Source: Lumbricus rubellus (taxonomy: Eukaryota; Annelida; Clitellata; Crassiclitellata; Lumbricidae). Taken from it: 64,000 bases of DNA. The translations under genes and the position numbers were made by a program. Where the stretch lies: NCBI GenBank assembly GCA_945859605.1, contig OX243816.1:40056863-40120862 (forward strand), written 5' to 3'. A model generated the notes under the pieces. That model saw only the letters and a list, made by a program, of their open reading frames with translations. It ran no database searches and was not told where the DNA came from. Positions 62,064-64,000 of this stretch are shown in pieces. Each line of letters begins with the position of its first letter. Positions within the stretch are counted from its first letter, which is position 1.

Positions 62064-62992
62064 AATTACAGCAGGACCTGAAATGGACTAATCAATTAGC
62101 GAATGAATTACACAAACCAGTAGTGAGAAATTTTAGGACGAGGCGGGTCCGTGTTGGCGGGATTGACCAGATTTGGGCGGCTGACCTAATCGACATGCAG
62201 GCTTTCGCTAGAGATAATGATGGCGTGAAATTTCTATTGACCGTCATAGATGTGTTTTCCAAGTATGGGTGGATCGTTCCATTACATGACAAGAGTGGGA
62301 AGTCTACAGCCGATGGGTTCGTGAAGATACTCGGGGGTGGTCGACAGCCAGTCAAAGTTTGGTGCGACAAAGGGAAAGAATTTTATAACAAAAATGTAAA
62401 GAATTTAGTCGAGTTGTATTCTACCGAGAACGAGGGTAAAAGTTCCATCGCAGAAAGATGGGTGCGTACGATGAAAGAGAAGATGTTCAAGTACTTCACA
62501 GCTAATTCAACGAGAAGATATATCGATGTATTAGATGAGATGGTTAGTAATTATAATGACACGAGACATTCTTCGATCAAAATGACTCCCGCGAAGGCTA
62601 GTATGAAAGTGAACGAAAAGACGGTATTTATGAATTTATACGGCGACGAGATTTCAGAGCCTATTACACCAAAGTTTACAATCGGCGATCGAGTCAGAAT
62701 AACTAGGAAGAAGAACATTTTTGACAAAGGATATATACCTAGATGGACCGAGGAGGTTTTTGTAGTATCTCAGGTTCAATATACAGATCCGCCAACTTAC
62801 AAGATTACTGATTCTGCTGGCGAGGAAATACAAGGCTCTTTTTACGAGCAGGAGCTACAGAAAACAACTCAAGAAATATTTAGAATCGAAAAAGTGATTA
62901 GGAAACGCGGGAAGAAATGTCTCGTGAAGTGGTTGGGCTACCCACACTCGTTCAACTCGTGGATCGAAAATGAAGACTTGGTAACATTGTGA
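62054..62992 (+). CDS. int: Retroviral-type integrase with chromodomain (no own start codon)
   Basis: The frame is open from 62030 (just after a TAA) to the TGA at 62990-62992, but no ATG occurs before the conserved region, so expression appears to need entry from the PLA2 gene by a -1 shift at 62048-62054, or the A-run is miscounted. Integrase core: first Asp in WAADLID, second in VWCDKGKEFYN, Glu in SSIAERWVRTMKEKM, giving a complete DDE set. Then an SH3-like part (FTIGDRVRIT) and a C-terminal chromodomain (RIEKVIRKRGKKCLVKWLGY ... NSWIENEDL), which may steer integration to marked chromatin. The zinc-binding N-terminus of retroviral integrases is absent or replaced by the upstream domain. 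Confidence 0.88.
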   Translation, partial: KSLELQQDLKWTNQLANELHKPVVRNFRTRRVRVGGIDQIWAADLIDMQAFARDNDGVKFLLTVIDVFSKYGWIVPLHDKSGKSTADGFVKILGGGRQPVKVWCDKGKEFYNKNVKNLVELYSTENEGKSSIAERWVRTMKEKMFKYFTANSTRRYIDVLDEMVSNYNDTRHSSIKMTPAKASMKVNEKTVFMNLYGDEISEPITPKFTIGDRVRITRKKNIFDKGYIPRWTEEVFVVSQVQYTDPPTYKITDSAGEEIQGSFYEQELQKTTQEIFRIEKVIRKRGKKCLVKWLGYPHSFNSWIENEDLVTL

Positions 62993-63418
62993 AACGATTT
63001 TGACAAAATACGCCAGACGCCAACATTCCCTACTACTTGCGATAATTAATATCGAAACTGGTAAATCCCATATCTACGTCGTAGTACGCCCACGTTCTTC
63101 CATCACATGAGGATGAGTAGACCAGGTTTCGAAAGTCGGAATTTCCATATCTACGTCGTAATCCACGCACGCAGGGATGAGTGTCCACTGCGTTGGCGGG
63201 TAACGACGTAAATCTTGCGGGGAAATTCTAAGTTTCGATGACTCGGTGGTATATAATAATGTGGTGTGACCAGAGACCCCGTCACACTTTTCGATAAAAC
63301 GTGACAGGGACGTTTTTGAAATTTATTCGGCTGAAGCGTGACACGAAAATTTTCTATGAACGCCGATCTGCGAAATTTTGTACAGAGCTTGGCCGTCTCT
63401 CTCCTACCAACGTCAACG
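62993..63418. repeat. Inner part of the integrase-side terminal repeat
   Basis: CCATATCTACGTCGTAGT occurs at about 63066 and again (GTAAT variant) at 63147. The same words lie near 9021 in front of polB in the left copy, so they belong to the terminal repeat. CTACGTCGTAG is itself an inverted repeat. No gene. Confidence 0.55.
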
Positions 63419-63420
63419 AC

Positions 63421-63453
<33 letters not shown>

Positions 63454-63710
63454 GGCGATGATGAAGAGATGACGACGACAAATCGGGTTGATGATGATGA
63501 TGATGACTACGATGATGAAGAGACGACTATGATGATGATGTTGATGATGATGACGACTATGATGATGATGACGATGGTGGTGGTGGTGGTGGCGGCGGTG
63601 GTGGTGGTGGTGATGATGTTGAAGATGACGACGACAAATCGGGTTGATGATGATGATGATGATGACTACGATGATGAAGAGACGACTATGAAAAATAGCC
63701 TATGTCGTGT
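63419..63710. repeat. GAT/GGT-rich low-complexity tract with ~180-bp internal duplication
   Basis: Runs of GATGAT, GGTGGT and GACGACGAC; a GATGACGACGACAAATCGGG block with its flanks recurs (63466 and 63623). It produces an Asp/Met/Val-repeat ORF, which I do not accept as a gene. Confidence 0.75.
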
Positions 63711-63812
63711 TTGATATCGATAACGAAAGTGAATGAAAAGACTGTGGGCCTAATAGCACATCGTCAATGCTGCGGGAAATTTCCATCGCGAGAAGTCGAA
63801 TCAAACTAACAT

Positions 63813-64000
63813 CACACGGGGGGTGAGTTGCCATTGCGCCGACGACGAACGACGGTAATCGTGCCTGGCCCTTGTTGACGATCCGGACGTGGATACTTGC
63901 ATGGGCATTCATCGTCGTAGCATTCGCGGTTGTGGACGTCAATTACAACAATCAGCTCCGATCTCCGCAGTCTTGTATTATTTCCAACCAAGCCGAGCTG
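63813..64000 (-). CDS. Partial copy of the Cys-rich terminal-repeat ORF (right Polinton)
   Basis: On the minus strand the frame encodes REC-x-DDECPCK, PDRQQGPGTITVVRRRRNGN, matching 9041-9355 residue for residue over about 45 residues. The sequence upstream is more diverged and cut by the window end. One base inserted in a G/C run near 63818-63823 ends the frame earlier than in the left copy. It shows that the right Polinton's second terminal repeat begins here and continues beyond the window. Confidence 0.5.

Noticed and set aside
63301..63714. Asp/Met/Val-repeat ORF near the Polinton end
   Set aside because: Encoded by GAT/GGT triplet repeats with an internal duplication; no counterpart in the left copy.
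48571..64000. cGLR genes as cargo of one giant Polinton
   Set aside because: Each Polinton has its own polB-side terminal repeat array facing the array (9436-9586 and 48571-48745), and the cGLRs have introns and host-type flanks, so they lie outside the elements.

Overview
The window is animal genomic DNA, probably from a marine invertebrate. The evidence is spliced genes with GTAAGT donors and pyrimidine-AG acceptors, abundant microsatellites, LINE 3' ends, several DNA-transposon families, and two Polinton/Maverick elements. The species cannot be fixed from the sequence. A protein family of Mab-21 domain plus helical C-terminus and a non-coding background full of the word AGGCCT would suit an invertebrate deuterostome or mollusc, but that is inference.

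Layout: (1) 1-9,590 is the polB-side part of a Polinton in reverse orientation: end of the major capsid gene, two fibre-like genes, adenain-type protease, a zinc-ribbon doublet protein, protein-primed polB (broken by an 11-bp deletion and by a 2.3-kb DNA transposon) and a small SAP/Rho_N-like ORF inside the terminal repeat. (2) 9,590-48,570 is host DNA holding a tandem array of four genes of the Mab-21/cGAS-like receptor (cGLR) type, all on + and each with three exons where complete. The array consists of two copies of a two-gene block (A-B, A-B). Copies 1 and 2 carry frameshifts; copies 3 and 4 are open throughout and keep the GS, D-x-D and third-Asp nucleotidyltransferase signature. The spacers and introns are full of LINE tails, microsatellites and non-autonomous DNA transposons, two of which have a recognisable empty site in the paralogous block. 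(3) 48,570 to the end is a second Polinton, forward, almost complete: terminal tandem repeats, polB, zinc-ribbon doublet, protease, two fibre-like genes, then on the other strand capsid and core genes and the packaging ATPase, then DUF5679-PLA2 and integrase-chromodomain, and the start of the other terminal repeat.

The Polinton genes form a complete virus-like set: self-primed replication (polB), integration (integrase), capsid (major capsid, penton-like protein, protease), genome packaging (ATPase), membrane-active factors (PLA2, membrane protein, core peptides) and receptor-type fibres. The two copies are close in sequence but damaged in different places. The most interesting points are: the cGLR array bracketed by inverted Polintons; the swapped head of the second fibre gene; an integrase reachable only by a -1 frameshift at a T TTA AAA site; a hairpin conserved in position but not in sequence between convergent virion genes; and microsatellites directly in front of every cGLR start codon.
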